A stretch of 64,000 bases of DNA from Acinetobacter bereziniae LMG 1003 = CIP 70.12 (GCF_000368925.1 NZ_KB849756.1:2754416-2818415); one strand, 5' to 3'. Shown: positions 26,605 through 36,091, counted from the first letter of the stretch. Notes: generated by a model not told the origin, from the letters alone. Program-made: numbers and translations.

Positions 26605-26639
26605 AAAAAGCTACAACAGTTTGGGGGAACTGTTGTAGC
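26605..26639 (-). terminator. Terminator between the HPP-CBS and PspC genes
   Basis: A 12-bp perfect stem (GCTACAACAGTT and AACTGTTGTAGC) around TGGGGG. Read on the minus strand it is followed by a run of T residues, so it terminates the PspC gene; the convergent HPP-CBS message may also use the hairpin. Confidence 0.8.
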
Positions 26640-26671
26640 AGAAAAGGGAAAAGTGTTTAAAAGAATGTTAA

Positions 26672-26932
26672 TTAATGGGTTTTCTCTTCATAAATGGTAC
26701 GTACGGGACGCTGATAACCTTGATGATCATTCAAACGTAAATTCTGTTTAGGCATCAGTAACCAAAGAATTAGATAGACCAGAATACCTGGGAATGCAGC
26801 ACTCATACATGAAACAATCACGAAAATGATGCGCAGCAAAGTCACATTCCAACCAAAACGTTCAGCAATACCGCCCATAACACCGGCGATCATATTATGT
26901 CGGCTTGAACGATATAAACCAGAATTGGTCAT
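26672..26932 (-). CDS. PspC-domain membrane protein
   Basis: 86 residues with the PspC pattern LYRSSRHNMIAGVMGGIAERFGW, followed by two hydrophobic segments (RIIFVIVSCMSAAFPGILVYLILWLL) and a short hydrophilic tail. It resembles the stress-responsive PspC inner-membrane domain. No pspA or pspB lies nearby, so the classical phage-shock operon is absent here. Its own terminator follows. Confidence 0.9.
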   Translation of the reverse strand: MTNSGLYRSSRHNMIAGVMGGIAERFGWNVTLLRIIFVIVSCMSAAFPGILVYLILWLLMPKQNLRLNDHQGYQRPVRTIYEEKTH

Positions 26933-27277
26933 TTAAATCTCCTTAGAAAGTTATCTGTTACAGATCATGCTTTAGCACTATAAGAACAATCTCTGTACTT
27001 TTAATAATGGAGTTCTGACACAATTCTTCAAGTAAAGTGCCGATAAAAATTGTTAATACTGTGTAACAATGTTTCTTAAATTATTCAAAATACTGTAAAA
27101 AAGCGGACGTAAAGCAAGTGCTGACGAGTTGAAAAAAAAGTGTTTTTTATACTTTTGTAAAAAAAATACCGTGAAGATTTCGAGAAGTGGTACAACGCAA
27201 TACTATATGCGCATGTAGATGAATGTTTGACATGTTTTTTACTCAGTATATTTGGGTTATTGGGATTTATGCATTTG

Positions 27278-27940
27278 ATGGTTCATAAAACAAGCTTCCT
27301 TGGAATTTTAGGTATAGGTATCTGTAGCCTATTGAGTGCTTGTGATTCTTCAAAATCGAACAGTAAGCAGCAGGGATCTTCTGATTCACAGAATTCATCT
27401 AGTGAGATTGCTTTGCAGGAAGCAACACAAGCTGTACCTGCCAGTGATGGCAAGAAGTTGAGTGAAGTTGCGGGGCAGGCGACCTTACCTGCAATGGCAG
27501 AGATTAAAGGTTTTGCACCACAGCGTGAAACCTTACCATCCAAAGCTGAAGAGTTTGTTGGACGCTATCATGTGCAAATCAGCTGTGATGATCCATTTGC
27601 CAAGTGTGAACAGGGTAGTGCAGAGTTTATTATCAACTTACTCGCAGATGGAACAGCGCATCGTACATTTGTATATATGGGCAAAATAAGCAATGAAAAT
27701 AGTGATGTAAAATCAAATCGAAGCTATCAAAAAAATACATGGATTTATGATGACGCGCAGCATGAAATCATTGTAAATCGAGTCGAAGGAATTCAATTTT
27801 TTTATAAAGTGGATGAGAAAAATAATTTGGTGATGGATATTGATAAAATTCTTAATGGAACTGAAGAGAACCGTTTGTATTTTGCTCAACACCATACAGC
27901 GCCAATGAAAGCGTATGTCTTAAAGCGTTTTGAGAATTAA
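27278..27940 (+). CDS. Hypothetical lipoprotein
   Basis: About 220 residues with lipobox LLSAC; ATGs at 27269 and 27278 are both possible starts and 27278 gives the better signal peptide (MVHKTSFLGILGIGICSLLSAC). A Ser/Asn/Gln-rich linker is followed by a domain starting VGRYHVQISCDDPFAKCEQG, with two Cys that could pair, and a beta-rich segment with DGTAHRTFVYMG and EENRLYFAQ. The GxYxxxxxCDDCxG style recalls NlpE-like copper or adhesion-sensing lipoproteins, but I am not sure of a relationship. Ends 24 bases before a minus-strand tRNA. Confidence 0.7.
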   Translation: MVHKTSFLGILGIGICSLLSACDSSKSNSKQQGSSDSQNSSSEIALQEATQAVPASDGKKLSEVAGQATLPAMAEIKGFAPQRETLPSKAEEFVGRYHVQISCDDPFAKCEQGSAEFIINLLADGTAHRTFVYMGKISNENSDVKSNRSYQKNTWIYDDAQHEIIVNRVEGIQFFYKVDEKNNLVMDIDKILNGTEENRLYFAQHHTAPMKAYVLKRFEN

Positions 27941-27963
27941 AACAGATAGATCGTTTTTAAATT

Positions 27964-28039
27964 TGGTGGGTTGTGTGGGGTTCGAACCCACGACCAATAG
28001 ATTAAGAGTCTACTGCTCTACCAACTGAGCTAACAACCC
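27964..28039 (-). tRNA. tRNA-Lys (CUU)
   Basis: Minus-strand cloverleaf with 7-bp acceptor GGGTTGT, the D-arm GCTCAGTTGGTAGAGC, anticodon loop CTCTTAA (anticodon CTT), the T-arm GTGGGGTTCGAACCCCAC-type sequence and an encoded CCA end. 76 bases with CCA. A different isoacceptor from the three that follow. Confidence 0.97.
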
Positions 28040-28200
28040 AATACTTGTCTAAAAGTGTTTAAACAAAAGTAAAAGATCAAGTAAAATTTCGAGAACGGCG
28101 AAGCATCAAAAAAGATGATGTTTTGTCTAGGTCGGAATATTTGCAGGTTTCGTTTCTAGTATAGTACTTAAACAGTACAGAAAGAAGCCCGAAGAAAGAA

Positions 28201-28276
28201 TGGTGGGTCGTCCGCGATTCGAACGCGGGACCAACGGATTAAAAGTCCGCTGCTCTACCAGCTGAGCTAACGACCC
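28201..28276 (-). tRNA. tRNA-Lys (UUU), copy 1
   Basis: Minus-strand cloverleaf, acceptor GGGTCGT, D-arm GCTCAGCTGGTAGAGC, anticodon loop CTTTTAA (anticodon TTT), T-loop TTCGAAT and encoded CCA. Identical to the copies at 28367 and 28531. Confidence 0.98.
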
Positions 28277-28366
28277 TGAGTCTGGATGTATAAAGTATCA
28301 CTTTATCCGAATCAATGAAAATCTAGATTTTCATTCGGTATCCATGTTCAGATTGAAACATATAGA

Positions 28367-28442
28367 TGGTGGGTCGTCCGCGATTCGAACGCGGGACCAA
28401 CGGATTAAAAGTCCGCTGCTCTACCAGCTGAGCTAACGACCC
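28367..28442 (-). tRNA. tRNA-Lys (UUU), copy 2
   Basis: Sequence identical to the copy at 28201, starting 166 bases further on. The spacers also resemble each other, so it is a tandem duplication. Confidence 0.98.
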
Positions 28443-28530
28443 TGAGTTAGGATGTAAAGTAAAACTTTACTTAAAGCGACATGAAAATCAGTAATTTTCA
28501 TTCGATATCCATACAGGTCAAAACAATAAG

Positions 28531-28606
28531 TGGTGGGTCGTCCGCGATTCGAACGCGGGACCAACGGATTAAAAGTCCGCTGCTCTACCAGCTGAGCTAA
28601 CGACCC
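28531..28606 (-). tRNA. tRNA-Lys (UUU), copy 3
   Basis: Sequence identical to the other two UUU copies, 164 bases from copy 2. It is probably the first gene of the lysine tRNA transcript, since the minus-strand promoter side is at its right. Confidence 0.98.
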
Positions 28607-28706
28607 TTTTGTTTTGATGGAGCGTATTTTAGCAAGATATTGATAGAGCGCAAGTAAAAATTAAGAAAGTTTGCAACGTTCGGTTATAAATAACACAAAA
28701 TCAATT

Positions 28707-28734
28707 AAAAAAGCCCTGAAAACAGGGCTTTTAT
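28707..28734 (-). terminator. Intrinsic terminator of the acyl-CoA synthetase gene
   Basis: AAAAGCCCTG and CAGGGCTTTT pair around AAAA; on the minus strand the stem is followed by six Ts. It starts three bases after the stop of the gene at 28737. Confidence 0.9.
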
Positions 28735-28736
28735 TT

Positions 28737-30578
28737 CTAGAAACGGTATTTATAAGCTTCGATATTGGCATAAACTTCAGCTGTGACATCACAATATGCT
28801 GTCGCACTTGGCAATAAAACCAGTAAACGATCAGAAGTTTTTTCAGGATTAAAAGCCTGTTCCTTCAATTTATTCTTCTGATATTTAAATGTTCCAGTCG
28901 TTTCTACAATCTGTTGAATACGTAAAAAAACTGGAACTGCATAAGCAGGTAAGTTCTTTTTAAAATCTGTAACCATCTGGCTTAAATCTTGTTCTGTCAG
29001 CTGTTCGCCTTCATGCAAGGTGATTGCTGCCATACCGGCACGACCATTGGTATTTGGAATCTCAACGCCGTAAACCACTGCTTCTGTAATCTTGGGATAG
29101 TCGCTACAGATATTTTCAACTTCTGTGGTAGATACATTTTCGCCTTTCCAACGAAAGGTATCTCCCAGACGATCAACAAATTGAGCATGACGAAAACCGA
29201 TATCACGAACCAAATCACCTGTAATGAAATAAGCATCGCCCTTTTTAAAGACATCTTTCATGATCACGGATTTGTTTTTTTCGGGGTCTGTATAGCCATC
29301 AAAAGGAGAACGTTTGGTAATTTTACCAATCAGTAAGCCCACTTCACCTTTTTTGACTTTTTGGCAGTAGCCATCTGCGTCACGTACTGCTTCGTTACTT
29401 TCTTTATCAAACTGTACAATCGCATAAGGAGTAGGTGAAAACCCAACAGTATTATCAAAATTGAAGATATTACTGAACCCCACATTGCCTTCACTTGAAG
29501 CGTACAGTTCAAGAATTTCTTCTACGCCAAAACGCTGTTTAAACTTGTTCCAGATATTTGGACGCATGCCATTACCGATCATTTTGGTAACGCGGTGTGA
29601 ATGATCAAGTTCTGATGGGGCTGCATCCATAAGATAGCGACAAAGTTCTCCTACGTACCCAATTGCAGATGCGTTAAATTTTTTCACATCTGACCAAAAT
29701 GCAGAGGTTGAAAATTTACGTCGAATTGCCAAAGCCGAACCACCTGCAATGACGCCACACCAACATACCACCATGCCTGTTGCATGGTAGAGCGGTAAAG
29801 TACAGTACATTACGTCATCTTCACCTAAATTTAGGATGTGACCATAGGTTCCATAAGCGAGTGTCCAACGACTGTTGGTGAATATAACCGCTTTAGGTAA
29901 TCCCGTTGTTCCAGAGGTATAGATATAAAATAATCCATCTTTACCTTTAACATTGTGGGTTGTTGCTGGATTAAATTTAGGGAATGCATCAATTTGCTGT
30001 GCAAGATTGATATAGCCTTGTGGTGCACTACCTGGTTCTTTTAAGGTGTCTTGATCTGCAAACCAGTGTAGGCGATCTGAAGCGATGTTTAAATCTTGAC
30101 GAACTTCATCCACAGCAGCACGACATTCTTCTCCCACAACAATTGCCACAGGATTAACGAGGTTGACACTGTGTGTGAGTACTTTGCCTGTTTGTGAAGT
30201 GTTCACAAGTGCAGAGGTTACGCCAATTTTTGCTAAAGCGATCACTGTTGCAATCAACTCTGGACGATTCTCGATCATCACAGTGATCACATCGCCTTTT
30301 TTTATACCAAGAGAAAGATAGAAATGTGCAATTTGATTTGCCCAAGCATTCAGTTCTTTATAACTGTAGCGTTGGTTTTCAAATAATAACGCATCTCCAT
30401 ATGGATTACGTTTGACCGCACGCTCAAAAGCTAGACCTAGCCCAGCAGGTGTGTTGGGCGTTCTGATATAAGCTTGTTTAAGTCCAGTCAGGATATTTGG
30501 AAGCTTATTGATGAGCTGTGGTAAGCGCTCGGCTACATCAGCAAATCCGATGAGATCGGTCTGTGTTGTTTGACTCAT
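28737..30578 (-). CDS. Long-chain/very-long-chain acyl-CoA synthetase (FATP-like)
   Basis: 613 residues from the ATG at 30578, chosen for AGGA seven bases upstream and because the sequence before it is non-homologous. The AMP-binding motif is YTSGTTGLPKAVIFTN and the domain order (LPLYHATG, ELYASSEGNVGF, TGDLVRDIGF, DRLGDTFRWKGENVSTTEVE) is that of the ANL superfamily; the DTFRWKGENVSTTEVE and GRAGMAAITL signatures are of the FATP/very-long-chain type rather than classical FadD. It converts fatty acids to acyl-CoA with ATP for beta-oxidation or lipid synthesis. Transcribed alone, with a terminator at its end. Confidence 0.93.
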   Translation of the reverse strand: MSQTTQTDLIGFADVAERLPQLINKLPNILTGLKQAYIRTPNTPAGLGLAFERAVKRNPYGDALLFENQRYSYKELNAWANQIAHFYLSLGIKKGDVITVMIENRPELIATVIALAKIGVTSALVNTSQTGKVLTHSVNLVNPVAIVVGEECRAAVDEVRQDLNIASDRLHWFADQDTLKEPGSAPQGYINLAQQIDAFPKFNPATTHNVKGKDGLFYIYTSGTTGLPKAVIFTNSRWTLAYGTYGHILNLGEDDVMYCTLPLYHATGMVVCWCGVIAGGSALAIRRKFSTSAFWSDVKKFNASAIGYVGELCRYLMDAAPSELDHSHRVTKMIGNGMRPNIWNKFKQRFGVEEILELYASSEGNVGFSNIFNFDNTVGFSPTPYAIVQFDKESNEAVRDADGYCQKVKKGEVGLLIGKITKRSPFDGYTDPEKNKSVIMKDVFKKGDAYFITGDLVRDIGFRHAQFVDRLGDTFRWKGENVSTTEVENICSDYPKITEAVVYGVEIPNTNGRAGMAAITLHEGEQLTEQDLSQMVTDFKKNLPAYAVPVFLRIQQIVETTGTFKYQKNKLKEQAFNPEKTSDRLLVLLPSATAYCDVTAEVYANIEAYKYRF

Positions 30579-30842
30579 ATCAATCCTATTTTTTTTTCGT
30601 AATCCGATACAATTTCTTAGTGTGTCATTGATCTGCATAAGGTACACATCAACTTTCATGTCATGTCTGCATTTAAATAAACATGTATACATGATCAGTA
30701 GATATTATTCTTAGTTCCAGATTCGAGAATCAAATTGGAAATAAAAACCACCTTATCGTTTAGACATTTGTCTTTTTAATCGTTTAAGACTAGTGCAATC
30801 AACCTAATCTGACAAATGTCTTTAAAATCTATTCAAAATAGC

Positions 30843-30874
30843 AAAAAAACCTAGCCATCGAAATGACTAGGTTT
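30843..30874 (-). terminator. Intrinsic terminator of rne
   Basis: On the minus strand AAACCTAGTCAT and ATGGCTAGGTTT pair with one G-T wobble around a TTCG tetraloop, then seven Ts. It lies 35 bases beyond the rne stop. Confidence 0.9.
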
Positions 30875-30909
30875 CCTTTAATCGCTATATTTTAAGCAAA
30901 TTTGCTGAA

Positions 30910-33900
30910 TTACTCCGCAGCAGGTGGTGTCGCTTTTTTCGGTGGACGTCCACGAGGGCGACGAGGGCGAGCAGGCTTTTCTTCTGTTGCCGCAACATCT
31001 GTCTTAGATGTTTCTGCCTCATCAGAAGTTGCTGTTGTATCTAAAGCCAAAGCTTGCTGTGCTTTTTGTGCTTTCTCTGTCGCAGCTGTTGCGCTTTTAG
31101 ACGGTTTTGTTGCTACTGTTTCAGTTGCTGTAGTTGTTTTAGCTGCAACAGGCGCTACTGGGGTTTCTACAGTATTTTCTGTTGGTGCTTTTTCTTCAAC
31201 AGCTTTCGGTGCAGAAACATCTACAGTTGCTGTGTCTTCTGCTTTAGCTTCAGCTGGCGCTACAGGTTGTGCTTGTTCTTGATTTTGCTCAAGTTCAGCC
31301 TGATGCTCTTGCTTTGCTTGTACCGCAGCCTGTTTTGCTAAACGACGACGTTCGCGAGGGTCATTGGCTACACGACGGTCATTTTCAGGTTTTGGTGGAG
31401 TTAAGTCTAACACTTCAGCAGGTTGTGCTTCTGGTGCTGCTTTTGTAACAGCAACATCACGTGTCACAGGTTGCTTCGCAGGTTCAGCAGTTTCTTGAAC
31501 CGTTAAGGTTGCAGAATACTCTTCTGTGAACTTAAGCAATGCACGATTGAATGTTGGAATTAGACCAAATTGTTCAATCAATACCGCACAATCATCACCA
31601 TAGACATGGCGAATCAAAGAACCAACTGAGTACTGGTTTAATGTCGGTACTTGTGAAGGTCTGATCTTTGGTGTTGCTGCTTTTGCTTGTGCTGCTTCAC
31701 GCTGTTGACGACGTTTTTGACGAGGATCATTGCTCGCACGTTGAACAGGTTGCTGTACTTCAGCTTTTTCAATACTGAGTTCCGGTTCAGCCTGTGCATG
31801 CTGATTTTCTTCAACAGGCTTAGCCACAGGTTGAGTTTCAGCAGGGCGAGGTGCTTTTGCGACAGTTTCGCCTTTTTCATGACGATCATGTTTCTTCGCT
31901 TTTGCAGGTGCTGTGGCTTGTTGTGGTGTCAATGCAACAATTTCACTTTGCGCCTGATCAAGATTGACCACCAATGCAGTTGTCATTGACGCATGTTGTG
32001 GTGCATCAATAATTTCAACTTTTGGTTGTTTCTCTTGAGTTTGAGCTAACTCTACAGGCGCGTTGTGAGGCGCTGATTGTTGCTCATCATTAAATACGCT
32101 GCTGTCGCGATGGCGATTTGGGCGATTTGGGCGTTGTTGATGATTGCGATCACGACGTGGAACAGCTTGCTCATTGTTGCTATCAGCCTGTTGATCGTGT
32201 TGTGAACGCTGTTGCTTTTGTTGGCGACGTTGATCACGTTGCTCTTGACGCTGTTCTTGGCGTTGCTCTTGACGAGTCACTTGAACAACTTCTTCGATCA
32301 CTTGATGCTGATCATTCGCTTGTTCACGAGACTCTTTATGCTTATTGCGATTTTTGTTTTTATTGTTGCGTTGAGATTTTTCTTCTTTCTCAACATGCTT
32401 TTCATATTCACGCGGTTCTGACTTTTGAACAGGTGTATGTGAAAGATAAGCATTTGTTTCAGGAACAATCTGAGCTTCAATCGCTGTTGAAGCATGCTGA
32501 TTGATTTGACCAAACTGACCACGGCTGACAGCTCCACCATTAATCATTTGCTCAATTGCTGCTGCTGCATTATTTGCAGTGCGTGATTGATCAATGGTTG
32601 CAGCTTGTTTTTGTACAAACAAGTTTTCTAACCAAGCGCATGGGCTTGATGATGTTTGAGCAATTTGTGCTGGTACTGCTTTTTGAGCTTGAGCAGGTTG
32701 TTGCTTTCTATTTTGCTTATTGTTTTGAGCTTGAACAGGTGCTGTATTTTGCTGAGTCTGTTCTTCTTCCAAATGCCATTCAGAAGATTGGTAACCCAAT
32801 TCTTTTTCACTTGAACGTGTTGCTTCTGTACGCTCATAGCTTGTCGGCGCAAAGCCTTCTGGGTTATACGAAATTTCGTAATGCGGTGTTTCTAAATGCG
32901 GGTGAGGGAGTACAGTCACGCGTACATTTGAGGTTTGCTCTAAGTAAACTAGGCTGTGACGTTTCTCATTTAATAAGAATGCCGCAATTTCAACAGGCAC
33001 TTCAACTTGAACTTCACCATGACGTTCACGAAGCGCGATTTCTTCAACCTTACGCATGATTGAAAGAGACAGTGAGCGTAAGTCACGTACCATACCTGTA
33101 CCGTGACAGCGTGGGCAGACATAACCTGTTGCTTCTTCCAATGAAGGACGTAAACGTTGACGGCTCATTTCCATCAAACCAAAACGTGACAATTGACCAA
33201 ACTGGATACGTGCACGATCACTTTGTGTTGCTTCACGAAGTTTGGCTTCAACCATACGTTGGTTACGTTCTTTGGTCATATCAATAAAGTCGATTACAAC
33301 CAAACCACCGATATCACGTAAACGTAATTGGCGCGCAATTTCTTCAGCAGCTTCTAAGTTGGTGCTTAACGCAGTTTCTTCTACGTCGTGACCACGTGTT
33401 GATTTTGCTGAGTTGATATCAATTGAAACCAATGCTTCAGTTTGGTCAATGACAATCGAACCACCTGAAGGAAGTTTGACTTCACGTTCATAAGCCGTTT
33501 GAATTTGGCTTTCAATACCAAAGTGAGCAAACAATGGTTCATTCAAGGTATAGGTTTTGAGTTTATCCAATTGATTTGGCATTACTGCTTTAACAAAGTT
33601 ATAGGCTTCGTTATATGCTTGCTCTGAATCAATTAAAATTTCTGCTACGTCATCACGTAAGTAATCACGAATTGCACGTGTTACCACACCTGCTTCTTGG
33701 TGAACCAACATTGGTGATGGACCAGAGTTCGCTGAGTTTTGAATTTGCGCCCAAAGGTCCAATAAATGTTGTAAGTCGAGTTGTAGTTCTTCTTGTGAAC
33801 GACCAATCCCCGCAGTACGTACAATGACACTCATACCACGTGGAGTGTTCAATGATGCCAACATCTCTTTCAATTCTTCACGAACTGATCCAGAAATTTG

Positions 33901-34317
33901 ACGACTGATACCGCCACCTTTTGGATTGTTTGGCATAAGCACCAAATAGCGACCAGCAAGTGAAATATACGTCGAAAGCGCAGCACCTTTATTGCCACGT
34001 TCTTCTTTTTCAACTTGAACTAAAAGTTCAGTACCTTCTGTGATTAACTCACGAATATTTGAAGTTTGACGAGGGTCTGCTTTGTAGTATGTATTGGCTA
34101 TTTCGCGCATCGACAAGAAACCTTGACGACCTGCACCATATTCTACAAATACAGCTTCTAAAGAGGGTTCTACGCGAGTGACATGCCCTTTATAAATATT
34201 GGCTTTCTTTTGCTCACGGGTACGATTTTCTAAGTCGAAATCATAAAGACGGTGACCAGTGATGAGTGCAACGCGAACTTCTTCTGCATGTGTTGCATTA
34301 ATCAACATACGTTTCAT
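30910..34317 (-). CDS. rne: Ribonuclease E
   Basis: 1135 residues from the ATG at 34317, whose MKRMLINATHAEEVRVALI start matches RNase E; an ATG at 34380 would add 21 non-homologous residues. The N-terminal half has the S1 domain (EQKKANIYKGHVTRVEPSLEAVF), the DNase I-like catalytic Asp motifs VSIDINSAKSTRG and VIDFIDMTKERN and the Zn-link CPRCHGTG. The C-terminal half (from about 560) is disordered, rich in Gln, Arg, Glu and Ala, with repeated NDPRxxRR motifs and the ending PRGRPPKK. It processes rRNA and mRNA and scaffolds the degradosome. A long leader precedes it. Confidence 0.97.
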   Translation of the reverse strand: MKRMLINATHAEEVRVALITGHRLYDFDLENRTREQKKANIYKGHVTRVEPSLEAVFVEYGAGRQGFLSMREIANTYYKADPRQTSNIRELITEGTELLVQVEKEERGNKGAALSTYISLAGRYLVLMPNNPKGGGISRQISGSVREELKEMLASLNTPRGMSVIVRTAGIGRSQEELQLDLQHLLDLWAQIQNSANSGPSPMLVHQEAGVVTRAIRDYLRDDVAEILIDSEQAYNEAYNFVKAVMPNQLDKLKTYTLNEPLFAHFGIESQIQTAYEREVKLPSGGSIVIDQTEALVSIDINSAKSTRGHDVEETALSTNLEAAEEIARQLRLRDIGGLVVIDFIDMTKERNQRMVEAKLREATQSDRARIQFGQLSRFGLMEMSRQRLRPSLEEATGYVCPRCHGTGMVRDLRSLSLSIMRKVEEIALRERHGEVQVEVPVEIAAFLLNEKRHSLVYLEQTSNVRVTVLPHPHLETPHYEISYNPEGFAPTSYERTEATRSSEKELGYQSSEWHLEEEQTQQNTAPVQAQNNKQNRKQQPAQAQKAVPAQIAQTSSSPCAWLENLFVQKQAATIDQSRTANNAAAAIEQMINGGAVSRGQFGQINQHASTAIEAQIVPETNAYLSHTPVQKSEPREYEKHVEKEEKSQRNNKNKNRNKHKESREQANDQHQVIEEVVQVTRQEQRQEQRQEQRDQRRQQKQQRSQHDQQADSNNEQAVPRRDRNHQQRPNRPNRHRDSSVFNDEQQSAPHNAPVELAQTQEKQPKVEIIDAPQHASMTTALVVNLDQAQSEIVALTPQQATAPAKAKKHDRHEKGETVAKAPRPAETQPVAKPVEENQHAQAEPELSIEKAEVQQPVQRASNDPRQKRRQQREAAQAKAATPKIRPSQVPTLNQYSVGSLIRHVYGDDCAVLIEQFGLIPTFNRALLKFTEEYSATLTVQETAEPAKQPVTRDVAVTKAAPEAQPAEVLDLTPPKPENDRRVANDPRERRRLAKQAAVQAKQEHQAELEQNQEQAQPVAPAEAKAEDTATVDVSAPKAVEEKAPTENTVETPVAPVAAKTTTATETVATKPSKSATAATEKAQKAQQALALDTTATSDEAETSKTDVAATEEKPARPRRPRGRPPKKATPPAAE

Positions 34318-35084
34318 GGGTGTAACACCTAATAGTGATTCACACCAACAACTCGCTATCTGTTTAAGTGAAGCGAACATCTGAATATTGGATCAAAACT
34401 CAAACCATCAGTACATCTATATGATTTCAGTAATGAACCCACTTGTTTTGAGCAAGCTTGGGCTTTTGATACCTGTATTGATGCTGCAATACTTCTTTAA
34501 TCTTTGCACAATTAAAGTTTTGAGGCTTTCACTGGTACTCAAAGTGGTGCATTGGATGACTGATTTGTTCGTCTTTCACTATCACATTGCTCGAAGAGTC
34601 TCTCAACTTTGGTGAGAGCGTCTTGATACGGAATGATCATCGTATCTTTACAAATTGTGCAGTTCCAATGCCTCAAACACTTATGTCCTGAAAAACACTC
34701 TAAAGCGACTTGTCTGATGTGTATCAGTTTATGTTTAAAAACCAACGTCTGGGTTGGCGACATATATTTTTAAACAAACCGATTTCTGTACTTTAAGTAC
34801 AATTAAACGCAACAGTTTGTCTTTTTGCCGATATAATAAAGCCTTCGGCGTCGGCATATTCTTTTGGGACCTTTCCGCATCTGTCGTGAGGTTTACCTTT
34901 TATATTCCATTTTCAATGGGTGAAAGGAACATAATAAACTTCACTTACGGTGGTATCCGTGCGCTGACTATAGCAAACCTTGAATCATCTGCCTATGGGC
35001 TATACACTTATTTTGTATGAAAAGTATAGTCTAAATGATCAGTTTTTAATCAAATTTTAGTTTTTTATTGGATCACGTAACTGT
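34318..35084 (-). promoter_or_regulatory. Long leader region of rne, shared with the divergent rluC promoter
   Basis: 767 bases separate the rne ATG from rluC. No convincing gene is present. By analogy with E. coli, where a long structured leader lets RNase E cut its own mRNA, much of this is likely the rne 5' UTR. A compound hairpin is visible near 34825-34855 (TGCCGA...TCGGCA enclosing GCCTTCGGC). Promoter-like sequence for rne lies near 35000-35055 (TTGATT, then TATACT after 19 bases). The plus-strand rluC promoter is probably in the same last 100 bases. Confidence 0.5.
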
Positions 35085-36023
35085 ATGAATTCTACGCAAC
35101 AATGGCAAAGTGTCACTTGGTTTGAAGTGGACGAGCATCAAGAAGGTCAACGCATAGATAATTTCTTGTTTACGCGTCTTAAAGGTGTGCCAAAAAGTCG
35201 GATCTATCGCTTAATTCGTGAAGGGCAAGTACGCGTCAATAAAAAGCGTATTAAGGCTGAAACTAAATTGGCAATTGGTGATCAAATCCGTGTTGCTCCC
35301 ATTCGATTTGAACAGAAAGATGAAACGGATGCTCCTGTGTCTGATAAAGTCGCACAGAGTTTACTCAGCCGTGTAATTTATGAAGATGAAGGGTTGATGG
35401 TGGTCAATAAACCTTCTGGAATTGCTGTACATGGGGGGAGTGGCGTAGCGTATGGTTTGATTGAAGGCTTGCGTGCGGCAACAGGCAAAAAATATTTAGA
35501 GCTGATTCACCGTATCGACCGTGATACTTCTGGTTTGGTCATGGTCAGTAAAAAACGCAGTACATTAAAAACACTACAAGACTTGCTGCGGGAGCATAAG
35601 ATTCAAAAAACTTATGCCGCAATCGTGAAAGGACAGGTCAGTCTGGATCGTCAACTTATTGACCAACCATTATTGCGTTATGAGTTATCTAATGGCGAAC
35701 GTCGTGTACGTGTGTCAAAAGATGGTAAAGAATCTAAGACGCAGTGGAATGTTGCTGAACGTTTTATGCATGCCACTTTGGTCTATGCGTCACCTCTTTC
35801 AGGGCGTACCCATCAAATTCGTGTGCATGGATTAAGTATTGGTCATCCTCTGGTTGGGGATGAAAAATATGGTCATGAGACAGAATATCGCGGACCAAAT
35901 CCACGTCGCTTATGTTTGCATGCGATGCGCTTGGAAATTCCGGGTTATCCTGTGATTGAAGCGCCTTTACCCGAAGATATGCAGAGTTTGGTTGCACAGC
36001 TAAGAGCACAAAAGAAAGATTAA
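35085..36023 (+). CDS. rluC: 23S rRNA pseudouridine synthase C
   Basis: 312 residues. An N-terminal S4 domain (about 20-75; RIDNFLFTRLKGVPKSRIYRLI) precedes the RluA-type catalytic domain, whose HRIDRDTSG motif supplies the catalytic Asp145. SGRTHQIRVH is the other family block. RluC modifies U955, U2504 and U2580 of 23S rRNA. It is divergent from rne, as in other gammaproteobacteria, and followed by a HAD phosphatase gene 200 bases later. Inverted repeats at 36027 and 36058 probably end its transcript. Confidence 0.95.
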   Translation: MNSTQQWQSVTWFEVDEHQEGQRIDNFLFTRLKGVPKSRIYRLIREGQVRVNKKRIKAETKLAIGDQIRVAPIRFEQKDETDAPVSDKVAQSLLSRVIYEDEGLMVVNKPSGIAVHGGSGVAYGLIEGLRAATGKKYLELIHRIDRDTSGLVMVSKKRSTLKTLQDLLREHKIQKTYAAIVKGQVSLDRQLIDQPLLRYELSNGERRVRVSKDGKESKTQWNVAERFMHATLVYASPLSGRTHQIRVHGLSIGHPLVGDEKYGHETEYRGPNPRRLCLHAMRLEIPGYPVIEAPLPEDMQSLVAQLRAQKKD

Positions 36024-36026
36024 TTG

Positions 36027-36040
36027 GATCAAACGATCCT
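36027..36040 (+). terminator. Short hairpin after rluC
   Basis: GGATC-AAAC-GATCC followed by TATTCTTTTG, a weak U-tract. It starts three bases after the rluC stop codon. Confidence 0.4.
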
Positions 36041-36057
36041 ATTCTTTTGCTTTATAG

Positions 36058-36091
36058 CATGTGGAAATTTGATGATCAAAATTTCCACATG
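36058..36091. repeat. Perfect 13-bp inverted repeat after rluC
   Basis: CATGTGGAAATTT and AAATTTCCACATG form a 13-bp stem around eight bases. There is no T-tract. One of several such 3' hairpins in this window; probably a transcript end or an RNA stability element. Confidence 0.55.

Noticed and set aside
28201..28606. Three 76-base repeats with about 90-base spacers, looking like a CRISPR-type direct repeat array
   Set aside because: The repeats are tRNA-Lys genes with full cloverleaf structure, too long and too few for CRISPR, and the spacers resemble each other.
30902..33059. Several Phe/Cys/Leu-rich or Val-rich plus-strand frames over rne
   Set aside because: They are antisense to the Gln/Arg/Glu/Ala-rich RNase E tail; the low-complexity codons leave other frames open by chance.
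34388..35020. Small frames on both strands in the rne leader
   Set aside because: They start without ribosome binding sites and have no recognisable composition; the interval is better read as untranslated leader.
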